NCBI GenBank assembly: GCA_035771165.1
Contig: JAWNZC010000177.1
Span: forward strand, 1,886,501 to 1,950,500
Length of the DNA: 64,000 nt
From: Paragorgia papillata
Lineage: Eukaryota; Cnidaria; Anthozoa; Scleralcyonacea; Coralliidae
Reading direction: 5' to 3'
Within the stretch, counting starts at the first letter, position 1. Each line of letters begins with the position of its first letter. Below, one piece after another: positions 43,439-56,800 of the stretch. Under the pieces are notes generated by a model that did no database searches, was not told the origin of the DNA, and saw only the letters and a list, made by a program, of their open reading frames with translations. The position numbers and the translations under genes were made by a program.

Positions 43439-46400
43439 TCATAATGCTTCCTGGACATGTTTCTTTGGCTTTGAGGTTTGTCTTGCCTACAGAAAGTATA
43501 TATGTACCTAATTAGTTTATTTTGTATGTTATTGTCATGATCATATTTGATTTTTAGTAAATGAATACCAACCTTTTCCACTAAGGAAACAAGCTTGCCT
43601 TCTTTACCAAGAACTTTTAGTATTTCAACAATTAGAGGCAAGTAGTTGTGCTTCCTTCGAACATTTTCAACCTTTTAAGGTTGGCAGCAAATGATAACAA
43701 TTGTTTAGTATGTGTTTATTGTGTTACATTAAAACAATATACAGACAGCACAGTACAGGAAAAATAAGACATGTGATATAGCAAGTACATGTAGTGCACC
43801 ATGTAGAAGTACCGTACCTTGTATCGAAGCATTTTGTCGTCTTCTGCTGCAACCAGTGTTTGGAACTTTGTAATACTTGCTTCAACACTATGCAGTGCAG
43901 TTTGAGAATCTTGATTTGTTTCCATAGCCTCACCCTGAATGCCAATACGATATCACTAATTCAACAGTCTGTTTAAGACTACCACAGTAGATGTACTGTT
44001 CTCACTTGATTGAGTGAGTAAAATTGTAAAAGGGCTGGTTTTGCCCAGTCAGGGAATAACTCAAAGGATTAATGAAAGCTAAAGTTGACAATAAACACTA
44101 GTCTTGCTATAAGTCTCTGACTCTCTCAAAAATACATGTGTGTTGCCTGTACATATTATACGATGTGTCTGCCAATCGATCAATTACCATTTGATCATTC
44201 ATACCTTGTTAGCTTGTTCGATCTGTTAAAAATAACAATAGATTAAATGTATTAATTAAAAGAAAATCTACATAAAATTGATAAAAATGGTATATATATA
44301 CATACTAAATAAATATGTATTATGTCGTATATACAATAGATTATATGCATAATACCAATCACATTTTGTCCACTATTGACTACAATGCACTCAGTGCCAA
44401 CTAACTTGTTCAAGAATGTGTCCCTTTTGGTGGTTCAGAGCTTCTATTTCTCTCAAGTATGTTTGTTTCCTGTCTGTTACAATAGCCATTAGGTTGAAAT
44501 GAATTTCTTCAGATGAATATCTGAGGAATAAATACAACTTATAGTTTAGGAGAACACTGGGTTAATATGTCAGATGAATGACTTTTGATCCAAATTATGA
44601 AATTCAATAAATGCAATTCTTGCACATACCTCTGTATTCTTTTCTCTATAACCGGTTTAACTGCATTAAGCCAGTTATCAACGGAGCAAGGACCTAAGGT
44701 TAAGAATTGAAAATGCTTAATACAATGAGTACCATGTGTCCATGTCATGGTTCGAGTCAGATCCAAGTTGGGTTTTCACATATTCAACTTGAGTGTTAAG
44801 CCTGGCATACACTAGAGAAAATCTCCAAAACAAGTTACCGAAACACGGTTCCAGAAACAAAAGTTTCCAGTGTACATGTATGTGGAAAAGTTTCCGAAAT
44901 TTTGTTTCAGAAACCAGGTTTCCCTGATTAGAAAGAACACTGTTCTATTTTTTGAAACAAGTTTTGGAAACTTTTTCGAAAATGTGTTTTGGAAACTTGT
45001 TTCAGTGTATGTCGGGCTTAAATTATACCTGTGCAATTAAATAGACTCCACTTGAATCAAATATTTTGTGACTCAATGAATACAACTGAATAAACTGATG
45101 GGTTTAATTGAGTATACATAATATCAAGGCATAAAGTATAGAAAAGTACAATTGTATACTTTACTGTACTACACCACTAGTGCACCACGGTGTACCTAGA
45201 TCAATGGGTCCTTCTCGTAAACCATCTAGCTCATAAAGTCTGCCTTTTATTGGAACATATGCTATAAAGTGAAACACATCATCCTCTTTCTTGGGAGGCT
45301 TCCCATCAAATTCAAACACTTGCTGCCTTCAAAGAAACAAAATGTTTTTTTGCGTAATTTAAACAACCCAGATTTTCTGTGGCTGAAAACATAACATTAC
45401 AATGCAAGATATCCCACTCTAGTTACCTTGAGAAACTGTTGTGCACTTGTCGTATGGAGTTACTGTTTGTTAGTGTTAGTCCTTTGAGCTGTAAAAATAC
45501 AGTAAGACACAAAATTAAGCTTTAACCCTGAGATCAACTACATGCAATTCTGTACTAGTACTGTTCACAATTTACAGTACGGTTGTAAGTACTTACATTG
45601 GCATCAAATGATGCTGAAAATTCTTTAAATTCTGTGAGAATTGGTCCCAAATCAACATCGGGATGTTTCGTGTTTAGAATAATACTTAGTATTGCTTGTG
45701 TTGCACAGGCATTGTTGATAACCTAGGAATAACATAATGACTTTTAGGACTTGAAATTGTATGAGATTTTGGTTATTTTTTTTTCATTATGGGGCTTGAA
45801 CAACTGACCAACAATAATAGAAGGGTGGATATGTATTATCTTTCATTTTTTAATTTCTAAAAAAGTTTGGATGTGGAGAAAAGAAATACAAAAGTTTATC
45901 TTTTGCATTTTATAACCTGTTTTGCAAAGAACATTTCATCGAGACGACTGTCTTGAACAACAGGTCCAGATGGCTCATCACCAGCTTTCCATTTAAATAA
46001 GAAGATGAGGCCATGAATTGGTCTAGAACAATAATGACAGTAAAGCTAGTCAGTTCCATTTTATTGAAGGCTGAGGTACGTACAGTAGCTGGTGGTGATG
46101 TAGGTGGTGGTGAGGTAGGTGGTGGTGGTGAGGTAGGTGGTGGTGAGGTAGGTGGTGGTGAGGTAGGTGGTGGTGAGGTAGGTGGTGGTGATGTAGGTGG
46201 TGGTGATGTAGGTGGTGGTGGTGAGGTAGGTGGTGAGGTACGTAGGTGGTGAGGTCTACAGGTGGTGGTGGTGAGGTAGGTGGTGGTGAGGTACGTAGGT
46301 GATGGTGATGTAGGTGGTGGTGGTGAGGTAGGTGGTGAGGTAGGTAGTGAGGTAGGTGGTGGTGGTGAGGTAAGTGGTGGTGAGGTAAGCAGTGGTGGTG

Positions 46401-47300
46401 AGGTGAGGTAGGTAGTGATGGTGAGGTAAGTGGTGGTGAGGTAGGCAGTGGTGGTGAGGTAAGTGGTGGTGAGGTAGGTGGTGAGGTAGGTAGTGAGGTA
46501 GGTGGTGAGGTAAGTGGTGGTGAGGTAGGCAGTGGTGGTGAAGTAGGTGGTGGTGAGGTAGGTGGTGTACCGTGGTGAGGTAGGAGGTGGTGGTGGTGGT
46601 GGGAATGGTGCAAGGCCTGACTAGTGCATAACTGATTCATATAGATATAGATTTGCAAAAGCAACACACCTTAGATTCTCAAAAGCACTCTCATCCAGTG
46701 TATATAACTCTTCAACTTGCAAACCTGTGCAGCCTTGGGCAATAAAGATTTATACAAACTAATTACTACAGTACATAATTTAAATAACCCACATGCAGCC
46801 ATAGCCAGATTCATATTACAAACTGCCAAACTAGAATTCCAAGGATTATAAATTCCTTGAATGATTACGTGGCGAAAATCGATAGTGAACAATTATGAAA
46901 ACATATTTTTATTTGCTAATAAATAAAAACAAAAATAAAGACACTCAGTTGCAATCTGAGTTTCAGCGGCTCAATGGTTAGAGCATCTGGCTAGCACTGG
47001 GAAGGTTCTGGGTTCAAGTCCCGCTTGGAGTTCAGAGTTTAACAAGTTACGACAGATTCTACAGCAACAACCAAACGAAACTCTAAAAACTACACGTGTT
47101 TCTTTCTACAAATATTAATTCATTGCTTTATACAGTCCAAGGATCATTGATCATTTTGTGAAAGCTACTAAGAAGTACGGGAAACTACAATGTCTAATTT
47201 TAGGCATATTTTTGGTGCAGAACCTACCAAAACCTCTGATTAATTCTGTAAATACACCGGGGTCACTTTCAATCAAACACCAATCACCGTTGTCAGCCAT
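43439..47300 (-). CDS. UCHL5: Ubiquitin C-terminal hydrolase UCHL5 (UCH37)
   Basis: Twelve exons in transcript order: 47228-47300, 46670-46733, 45917-46022, 45597-45722, 45427-45488, 45196-45326, 44630-44693, 44406-44520, 44205-44222, 43818-43934, 43573-43671, 43439-43486. All are in phase, giving 340 residues (human about 329). Cysteine protease of peptidase family C12 with Q81 (oxyanion), C87 in NNACATQA, H163 in DVFHFIAY and D178 in YELDGL. The N-terminus [17 protein letters not shown] and the C-terminal ULD-type helix ([15 protein letters not shown]...LVSLVEK) with a Lys-rich end are specific to UCH37 and BAP1, and the length fits UCH37. Known role: removes ubiquitin at the 19S proteasome (ADRM1/RPN13-bound) and associates with INO80. 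An 18-nt microexon (44205-44222, IEQANK) lies in the linker. Divergent from the FUBP gene. Confidence 0.95.
44797..45020. mobile_element. MITE with AAGCCTGGCATACACT termini
   Basis: Left TTAAGCCTGGCATACACTAG, right CAGTGTATGTCGGGCTTAA; the interior repeats AAACTTGTTTC and GGAAAC in both orientations. UCHL5 intron 6. Confidence 0.82.
46085..46605. repeat. 12-bp minisatellite (GGTGGTGAGGTA)n
   Basis: About 40 units with GTAGGTGGTGGTGATGTAGG variants in UCHL5 intron 2, immediately after the exon-3 acceptor region. A repeat-derived Pro/His frame on the minus strand is not coding. Confidence 0.95.
46962..47036 (+). other. tRNA-like sequence in UCHL5 intron 1
   Basis: GCGGCTCAATGGTTAGAGCA then GGGTTCAAGTCCCGC: A- and B-box-like blocks at tRNA spacing, with a D-arm GCTC/GAGC pair and T-arm GGG/CCC. 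The acceptor stem does not pair, so it is a pseudo-tRNA or SINE head, similar to 19645-19735. Confidence 0.6.
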
Positions 47301-47879
47301 CTTGGATTTTAAAGTTTGCCAGTTTGGATGAAAAACTCCCATCATGCATTGCGATGAAATTGACAACATTTTATTTATTTACTTATATTTATTTATTTAT
47401 TTATTTATTTGTTTATTTATTTATTTATTTATTTATTTAATTAATTATTTTATTTATTTTTATTTATTTATTTATTTACCTACAATATTTATCTTTTTCT
47501 GAAATGCTAGCGTTAATATAAAACACTATGATCTTAATAGTACTGGCAAATCCCACTTTTCCAGGAGCAGCACTGATCCAACTCCTCATGAACCGTCTTG
47601 GTTTTTGGAGGGGGGGGGGCTTATTTGAAAATTGGAGTTTCAAAGGGGGGTTAATAGAGAAAAGACTTTTTAGAAGGTGGGTTTAGGGTATATTGAATAT
47701 GGCTAGACTAGGGATGGGGGCACTGATCTATAGATCAGTCAGTGTGCGTGTGTGTGGGGGGGTGAGGGGTGGGGGGGGGGGGGGGGGGTTCATGCAAAGT
47801 TGAAATTATCAAAAACGTCAATCCCAGAGTGCATTGTAAACCTGGCATTCTCTATTCCACACGTGCACACAAGTTCAAA
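47301..47879. promoter_or_regulatory. Shared 5' region of the divergent UCHL5 and FUBP genes
   Basis: 579 bp separate the two start codons. It contains (TTTA)n at 47380-47478 and G-rich runs at 47607-47660 and 47753-47788. No TATA box is evident. A bidirectional promoter is inferred from spacing only. Confidence 0.5.
47380..47478. repeat. (TTTA)n microsatellite
   Basis: About twenty TTTA units with minor breaks, in the UCHL5-FUBP spacer. Confidence 0.95.
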
Positions 47880-50800
47880 ATGGCGTCCATGGGTGGTTTC
47901 AATGCTATCGCTCCCCCTTCAAACCCCGCTGATTCGAACACAGCGTTTGCTGATGCCTTGAAACGAGCAAGAGAAGTAAGAATAATACCCAGAGAAACTT
48001 TTTGTTAAGTTATATCTTCTCAAAACCATGGTTTTCTTGTGATATTTTAGATCGCGGCTCGCATGGGCTCCGGGCATTCGGCGGCAGCTGAATCAGGTAC
48101 GTAGAGAAAATTTGTATTTCGCTTTCAATATTTTACGATTTAGCTGTAATGGTCTTGCAATATTTATTTCCCTATCTCGTTTCTAAAACTCAAACATGTA
48201 TTTATGTTTTTTTGTGTAGCTAAACGACCTTTGGAAGACCGTTCAGGTATGTTTTTCAGTTTTTGATTCGGCGATATTTTTATGAACAACGCTCTCTTCT
48301 TTAAAATTTTAAATTTCGTTGAGTTGGCATTATATTCTGAAAAAACAGTTTTGTTTTCTTCTCGTATGTTCATGAATAGTGTTGAGAAATACTAGTGTTG
48401 TAGTAGACTGTAGAAAAAAGTGTAGCAAAATGGAGTAAATCTGAATTTTTGTAGAGGAAAGGGGGTCGGGGGTGCTATATATAAATAAATATTATGTGTA
48501 ATATAGAAATATATTATGTAATATAAATAATATATTATATAATGTAAATCAATATATTATATTATATTATATATTGTATAATATTAATCAATATATTGTA
48601 TAATATAAATCAATATATTATATAATATAAATCAATATATTGTATAATATAAATCAATATATTGTATAATATAAATCAATATATTATATAATATAAATCA
48701 ATATATTATATAATATAAATCAATATATTGTATAATATAAATCAATATATTGTATAATATAAATCAATATATTATATAATATAAATCAATATATTGTATA
48801 ATATAAATCAATATATTGTATAATATAAATCAATATATTGTATAATATAAATCAATATATTATATAATATAAATCAATATATTGTATAATATAAATCAAT
48901 ATATTGTATAATATAAATCAAAATATTATATTATATAAATCAATATATTATATAATATAAATCAATATATTATATAATATAAATCAATATGTTATATAAT
49001 ATAAATCAATATATTATATAATATAAATCAATATATTATATAATATAAATCAATATATTGTATAATATAAATCAATATATTATATAATATAAATCAATAT
49101 ATTATATAATATAAATCAATATATTGTATAATATAAATCAATATATTGTATAATATAAATCAATATATTGTATAATATAAATCAATATATTATATAATAT
49201 AAATCAATATATTATATAATATAAATCAATATATTGTATAATATAAATCAATATATTGTATAATATAAATCAATATATCGTATATATTGTTATTTCGTTA
49301 ATACTAATGAAATATAATTTGGGCTGTATGCTCCATCTTTATTGTAGGTATTGAACCAGTAATGAAAAAGCCCTTAATACAACCAGATGGTAATTCAATT
49401 TTATATAGTTGTGCAAGAGTTTTACAAAAACAATTATTTTTATCAAGTTCTTATCCCTGAGATTGTAAGTTATATTGATATCTTTTACAGGTTCTAGTGA
49501 TATTATTATAGACCCAAAGGCCATTGCAATGCAGGTTGCAGCAAATATTGCCCAGAGGTATATAAATTTACTTGCTTATAAATAAATGAGATCTAATTTG
49601 GGTGTCATCCAAACAGATCAATTCATGTACCGTATTTTCTGGGCGATAACCCGCATGGCGTATAACAAAAATGTCACTTTTGGAAAAATAAATCCGCGTA
49701 TTACCTGCACCATCGGATAACCCGCAGCAGTAAGGTCAGTCTGACTTGCTCCCTTGGTTTGGTACCACAAAATTATACAAAAGTACAGTACCAGTAGTTG
49801 AAAGATGAAAGTAGAATCCTTGGTCTCTGGTCTTCATGATGGTGTCGTCTTAAGAATCAACAGATTACCTGCACCACCCTATTACCCGCACTAATTATGT
49901 TTCCTAGCAAAATTAAGAGATAACCCGTGGGGTATCGCCCAGAAAATACGGTATATCCCCCTTTTCCAAACAGTTCGTATTCCATAGAATTGCCTCATTC
50001 TTTCAATAAAACTACTAAATTGGGTAAGGAATAGTTCAGTTCACATTGCTTGACAATTTTCTGCTCAATTTATTGGGGTTTTTAAGGAACAGGGCAATTT
50101 TATGGACCACTTATTGTAGGAGGGGGTATACAGTACTCTATACTTCAATTGACCCCTCCAAACATACGGATACCCTAATATTTTATGATATTTATAGGGC
50201 TGGATTGGGATCCATGCCGGTTGAAGAAGTTAGAGTTCCCAATAAATATGTAGGATTGAGTGAGTATTATGTCTTCTGCATTGAGTTTAAAAGTTTATTT
50301 TAATCTGTGCTTGTACAGTGGAGCCTCGCTATAGCGCGCATCATTATAATGCACGACTCGTAATCGGTTATAACGCAGTTGATCCTTGGACCCCAAAATT
50401 GTACTTTTCCTGGTTTGTCATTTGACGACTTATACTTATGTTTACCAACAGTTCTAAAGTTCACCACAGACCGCTAAATTCTGCAAAATAGAGACAGAAT
50501 TAATGTGTAATATGACGCTGAAACTGAAGTTTCGATTTTGCTCATTGGAGACAATTTGATCTTGTCGGCTGACGATTGCTGATCATCCTGAATATTCACG
50601 ATCATTACAAGATAAAACAACAACACGGCAATGTGATCATTGTGAGAAATGAAAACCGTGCTCAAAAATCTTATTTCAATTCCATTTTGTTCAAGTCTGT
50701 CTTGAGCGGACTTCAAACTTCTTCAGTCGTGATTTGGATTGTTAGAATCGAACAGAAAGTGCTTCTAGCAGTACTCAATCTCGCTCCCAGCCCACAATAT

Positions 50801-53800
50801 TGCACCAGAACTGAGTGGGAAGAGTACTGGGAATGAGATACTTGGCCGTACCGTTCATTTATAACGCGTCACCACTAAGTGCCCCAACTACTGCGTTATA
50901 GCGAGGCTCCACTGCATATATAAAACAAAAGTTCCATAATTTTTTTTGGATTTTTTTTTGAAATATATTGATTTCAAAATGGAAACAAAAACAAGCTCAT
51001 TATATTATTTTCTGATTCTGTAGTTATAGGCAAAGGTGGTGAACAAATAAACAAACTTCAATCTGAAACTGGAGCAAGAATACAAGTAGCTCCTGGTAGG
51101 TACTGAAATTCAAGAAAAAGGAAAGTAAAGCTTTCAATGTTATTTCATTTATGTGAATGAATAACAGAATGGAAGATTCAGTCAGTATTGTCAGCTAATC
51201 AAATGCTGAACAATGTTGGGAATTTTCCAAGAGCAACTGGAGCAAATATCCCTCAAGCTGTTGTCTTATAATTGCTTGACCTGACAACCCCAGACATACT
51301 TTTAGTCAACATTTTGAACTTAGTAAAGTAAATAGTTTAATTGTCCCTGAAATCAATACACCCAGTGTACTTGTATAAGTAATGGGTAAGATAGTGGTGT
51401 AAAAAATAGAAAAGCAAAGCTTATTTCATTTGTGAGAATTTTTTTTTGTGTTCTACAGATCCACCTCCAGGACCACAACCTCCCCCTGATAGATTAGTTA
51501 CAATTACTGGTAACCCAGAGTCAGTTGAGTAAGTATTTTGTATCCAAGAATTAACAAGGCTTGACTATGATTTGTGATGGTGATGATAATCATGGTGGTG
51601 ATGATAATCATGATGATTATTGTGATGTGATCATGATTGTGATTATGATTATGATGATGATGATCATATCATGATTATATTATGATGATGATCTGATAAG
51701 GGTCATGATGATGATTGTGGTTGTTATGATGATGATCTTGATTGTGATGATGGCAATCATCACAATCATGATCACATCACAATAATCATGATCGTCATCA
51801 TTATTGATGATGATCATCATCCTTCTCACAGATTGTGACTGTGATGATGATGATTGTGATTATAGTGATTGTAATTATCATGATTGTGATGATAATCATA
51901 ATTGTCATAATGATTGTGATAATTATGATGATGATTGTGATCATGATTTTAAATGATGATGATTTTGTGATTATGATTGTGACTGTGATTATGATTTTGA
52001 TCATGATTGTGATGATGATGATCATGATGATGATAATGATAATGATGATGGTGATCATGATGGTGATGATGATGATGGTGATGGTGATCATGATGATGGT
52101 GATCATGATGATGATGGTGATCATGATGGTGATCATGATGATGGTGATAATGGCGATGATGATGGTGATGATAATGGTGATGATGATGGTGATCATGATG
52201 GTGATCATGATGGTGATCATGATGATGGTGATCATGATGGTGATCATGATGATGATCATGATTTTGATGATGATCATCATGTTTGTGATCATGATGATGA
52301 TCAGGATTGTGATGGTGATGTGATCGTAATTGTGGTGATAATGGTGATCATGATGATGATCATGATATGCAGTAATTATTAGTGACAAGATGATGTATAA
52401 TTACCATATCAACTTTGCAGTGTTTAATTTTAAACATTTTGTTTTACAGTAAGGCTAGAAATTTAATCAATAGGATTTGTGAAGAAGGAAAAGTGCCAGA
52501 ATCTTTGGTATGACTTTGTGATATAGTTGATAAAATTATTCTACCAGAACGTGAGCTAACAAGGTTGTTGTTTTTCTCCTTAAGATGTCAGTACCTACAG
52601 TTGCCCCAGGAGAAACATTATTGGAAGTTATGATTCCAGCTTCAAAAGTTGGGCTAGTGATTGGTAGGAGTTGGTACATGTGTACCATAGATGTTTGAAA
52701 TTTAGACAAAAACACAAACGATAGACACTGTTTTTTAAAGGGTATTGTCAATAAAAATTAAGTTTGTCTCATTTGAAAGAGCTCACCAAATGGTATAAGA
52801 AGACCTTTTACAATTTTCCCGTATCTGTTTTGGTTTTGGAAATATTTGGACCAAAGACAGCCTGCTGTCCACCATCTTGGAATTATTTTTGATATGCATG
52901 TGACATCATAACCAGGGTAAAGTGAAATTTTTATCTTGCCAACCTTATGACATTATGAGCTAGAAACTCGATTTTGTGACATTATGAGCTAGAAACTCGA
53001 TTTTTTGTTGCACTATTTCCATTTTAAATTGACCCACAACATTTAAAAAGCCTTCCGTGGAAATTTGGTCAGCCACGGAGTAATTTCATCAGGTTTACCC
53101 TGGTTGTGATGTCACCAATTTCCTAGTTAATTAGACCCAATATTACAACAAGATGGCGGACAGCATGCTGTCTTTGGTCGAAATATTTCCAAAACCAAAA
53201 CAGATATGGAAAAATTGTAAAAGGTGTTCTATTGTTTGTGTTTGTATCTATAGTGCTGTAAATATAGTTTGCAAACTTCCATCAACTGTGTGAAGTTTTC
53301 CCATTTGTTTGCCATATTATATTCATACCAATGATTGAACATTTTTCTTACAGGAAAAGGAGGTGAAACGATTAAAAGTTTACAGGTATAAAACTGGGTC
53401 TTTTTATTGTGTATTTTGTAGTCTATGAGACCAGAACTTGACACCATTATTTTAAATTTACCATATTTTAGGAACGTGCTCAGTGTCGAATGGTCATGGT
53501 ACAAGATGGATCATGGTTGAGTGCACCAGAAAAGCCTCTTAGAATATCTGGGGAGCAGTCGAGATGTCAGGTGAGATGGACATTTTATTTTTTACAGTCA
53601 AAAAGAAAATACCTTCCCACTTCTTCTGTAGTTTGTTGCCTATTACTGTATTTCTGTAGCCACTACCGAAGCCTGAAAAATTCTTTTGTTCAAAATTGTA
53701 CATAAATACTTATAATTTAGCTTTAAATGGCATTTAATCGTAATACAATGGATGTTTATCCCAAATCAATACCAATGGGAGCACGGATGGCGTGTGCTGT

Positions 53801-56800
53801 TAGGGCGCTGCCTCTCACCAATAGTTAAGCCTGGTTAGACAGGGTTAGTACTTGGATGGGTGACTGTCTGGGAACAGCCCTGTTCTCGAGCTTGGGACTC
53901 ATGTGAGTAGAGTTGAGTTGGTCTCTCCTGTGCTTCGAGAGTTTTTCGCCGGGTTCTCTGGTTTTCCTCCCTCCGCAAAACCAACACCTAGGTCTTAGCT
54001 GTAATTTGTGGGCCAATATGTGTCATATGGTGGCTGCCAGAGCGCCTTTAATATGCCTTCAACTTGGCCATGTCAAAAATTATTGTAAGGTGCATTTGAA
54101 AACCTTAAAGTTGAATTTGCGCGGTATAAATACATGTTATTAACAGATGAATATACATCGAGAATTGGTGACTTTTATCACTAGACTTTCCTCACGCTTC
54201 AGTAGCAGCTACAGGAATACAGTAACACAGTAATACACAACCAACTACAGAAGTGGAAGTGGGAATGTATTTCCATTCTGACTGTTAGTAATAGTCCTGT
54301 ACATATTCATGAAAGTTCAATGTTATTTTTTGGGATATTTTGGGGGTAGACTTTTGGTGATATATGCAGGTACAGTATTGTATTATATTACAGTATATAT
54401 TATATTAGAGAGAAGTATAAACAAATTATGTTTTATGTTGTTCAGAGAGGCAAAGATCTTGTCATGGATCTCTTGACTGAAAAAGAGTTGGAGCAGATTC
54501 AACAGAAAGGAGGAGACTTCATGGGTAAACCAACAAATGAATATGGAACTCCAGTTGGTGGTGGCCAACCATTTAACCCTCAGCAGAGACAGCCATTTAT
54601 TGGACCTCAACACGAGGTACAAGTAGCTATGTTTAGATTTGTACAGTGCTTCATTCTAGTTCCTTATACCAGTCCTTCAGATTTATGCCGGTGAATGGTG
54701 AATTTCGCCGGTGGTTGAGCAGATTTTGTAGCAAATTTGCCGCATCTCCATCGTATTTCACTGTCGCTGGATAAATAAATAATCCATGAATGATTTTAAA
54801 TTCCCCAACACTTGTTTTGAAACCCGTTTTGTGTGAAATTGTCTGAGGTAAACTTGCTCTTCCCGCCATATTGAATTCTACCGCTTGGAGTCTGGGATCT
54901 ACAATTACTTTACCTATATTATATCATATCCGACTCAGTTGTACTCTGAAATGGCATTTGAAAGCTTCAAAATTTCCCGGGGGGCCATGCCCCAGGAACC
55001 TCTAACGGATGACCTATCTGGGTCATCAATTTCATTCTACAGACCTTTGGCAAAAACCTGAAATGCTGTTATACTGCTCTAGTGTACTGCTTTTAGTGTT
55101 ACTGTTCAGAATTGAAAAGTATTAGGCAGTCCACAGTTTTCTACCCTGCGAGCAGAGCCTTCTTTTCCTTATTTCTTCGCTGAGGAAGAAAAGTAGGCTC
55201 TGCTGTATTCGTGACTGGTTTCCATTGCGCATGCATGTCAGTTGCTTGGTTACAATCTCGAACCCAGTCCCAATCAGAGCAGAAAACAAAAAAAGACCCG
55301 GTTAAACGGGTCTTAAACGGGTTACTTCGTCGTAAATTTTGGACAAAGCCAAACACGAATACAGCAGAGCCTACTTTTCTTCCTCTCTCTCAGCGAAGAA
55401 ATAAGGAAAAGAAGGCTCTACTCGCAGGGTAACAGTTTTCAGTAGCAGAAATCTATGCATATAAAAATAAATGTATTTTGTCCAGATACACAGGTGCTGA
55501 AACTGAAAGTGAACAGCTTTTCAATTATTAGCACACTTATTAGACACTAGGGCCCCCCTAGGATCCGTGGGGCTGTGGGCCCTGGCTGTAGCCCAGTCAG
55601 CCCCCTCCTTAATCCGCCACTGGTATATAATACTCTACTTACTGGTAACTTACAGATTCCAGTACCTAAGGATAGCGTGGGTTTTATCATTGGGAAAAAT
55701 GGAGAAACAATCAAAAGGTTACAAAGTGATACTGGAGCAAGAATTCAATTCAAACCAAGTAAGATATATACTTTTATAGTGAAAAGTTAACCTTTAACTC
55801 CCACCCAATCTCGTTCCCAGAGCCCACGTTCCCCACCCGGGAAACGAGAGACTCTGGGATAATCCGTTTCAAATCACAGGATTCTTGTTATTCTGGTTGA
55901 GGTACGCATGCGTAAATATCCGAAGCGGAATCTGGATAGTATGTTCTCCTTGTTTGACTTTTCCCCAAACAAGTCAATGGGGTTGCTGGCGAAGCTCGAA
56001 TTACAGCATCTACACACATACGGCGAAGAAATCGATCGCAGCAACGTCTTCACTGGAGTCTTGTCATCCGACATCTTTGTTATTTTTGGTTTTATTAATT
56101 CTACTTCCGGTCACTTCAGACCAACTCATGCCCACTATTCAGCCAATAATGTAACGATGTGAACAGATTATCAGGCCTTAAAATATCAGCCAGCAGGCCG
56201 TCTGTCAAAATGTCCGGTGTCTTTCAGAATGGGTCGGACATTTTATAAATTATTGTCCGATGGCCATATGTTTAGTTTGCCGCGAAAACCAATTCTTTTA
56301 AAATCGTACTGACGGTAAATGTTGGGCAGTTAATGCATTGATACATTAGTTTTCCGATCCAAAATCGACTTTGCTTGCCAATAACAGAAGTAGGTCAATA
56401 ATACGTCGAGAAATGTTAAAAACTTAAGGTTGGGCGTTGGCACGTAACTGTAAGAAACAAATCGTACGCCGCTTAGAAGCGCTGCAAGAACTTATTGCCC
56501 TCTTAATCTAAAACGCGACTTAAATTCGCGTTTATATCACTGAAACCATGACACGACTGACGACTAAAATTAATTACTGGGTAAATTTACGTCAGACAAA
56601 GTTAAAGTTTCGTCGGACATCAATACATTTGGGTCGGACAAACAGAAATCCTCAATTTTCCTTCGGTCGGACAGAATGTCCGGTGCTTTTTTCTTTACGT
56701 CGGACAATTTAACGAATGGGTCAGACAATGTCCGTGACCGACCGATATTTTAAGGCCTGGATTATCCCAGAGTCTCTCGTTTCCCGGGTGGGGAATGTGG

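Noticed and set aside
46050..46667. 205-residue Pro/His/Ser frame on the minus strand
   Set aside because: Translation of the 12-bp minisatellite in UCHL5 intron 2.
48483..49287. CRISPR-like regular repeat array
   Set aside because: Units are contiguous 22-mers with no unique spacers and the genome is animal; it is a satellite.
51801..52388. Ile/Met/Thr-rich frames on both strands
   Set aside because: GATGAT array in FUBP intron 8.
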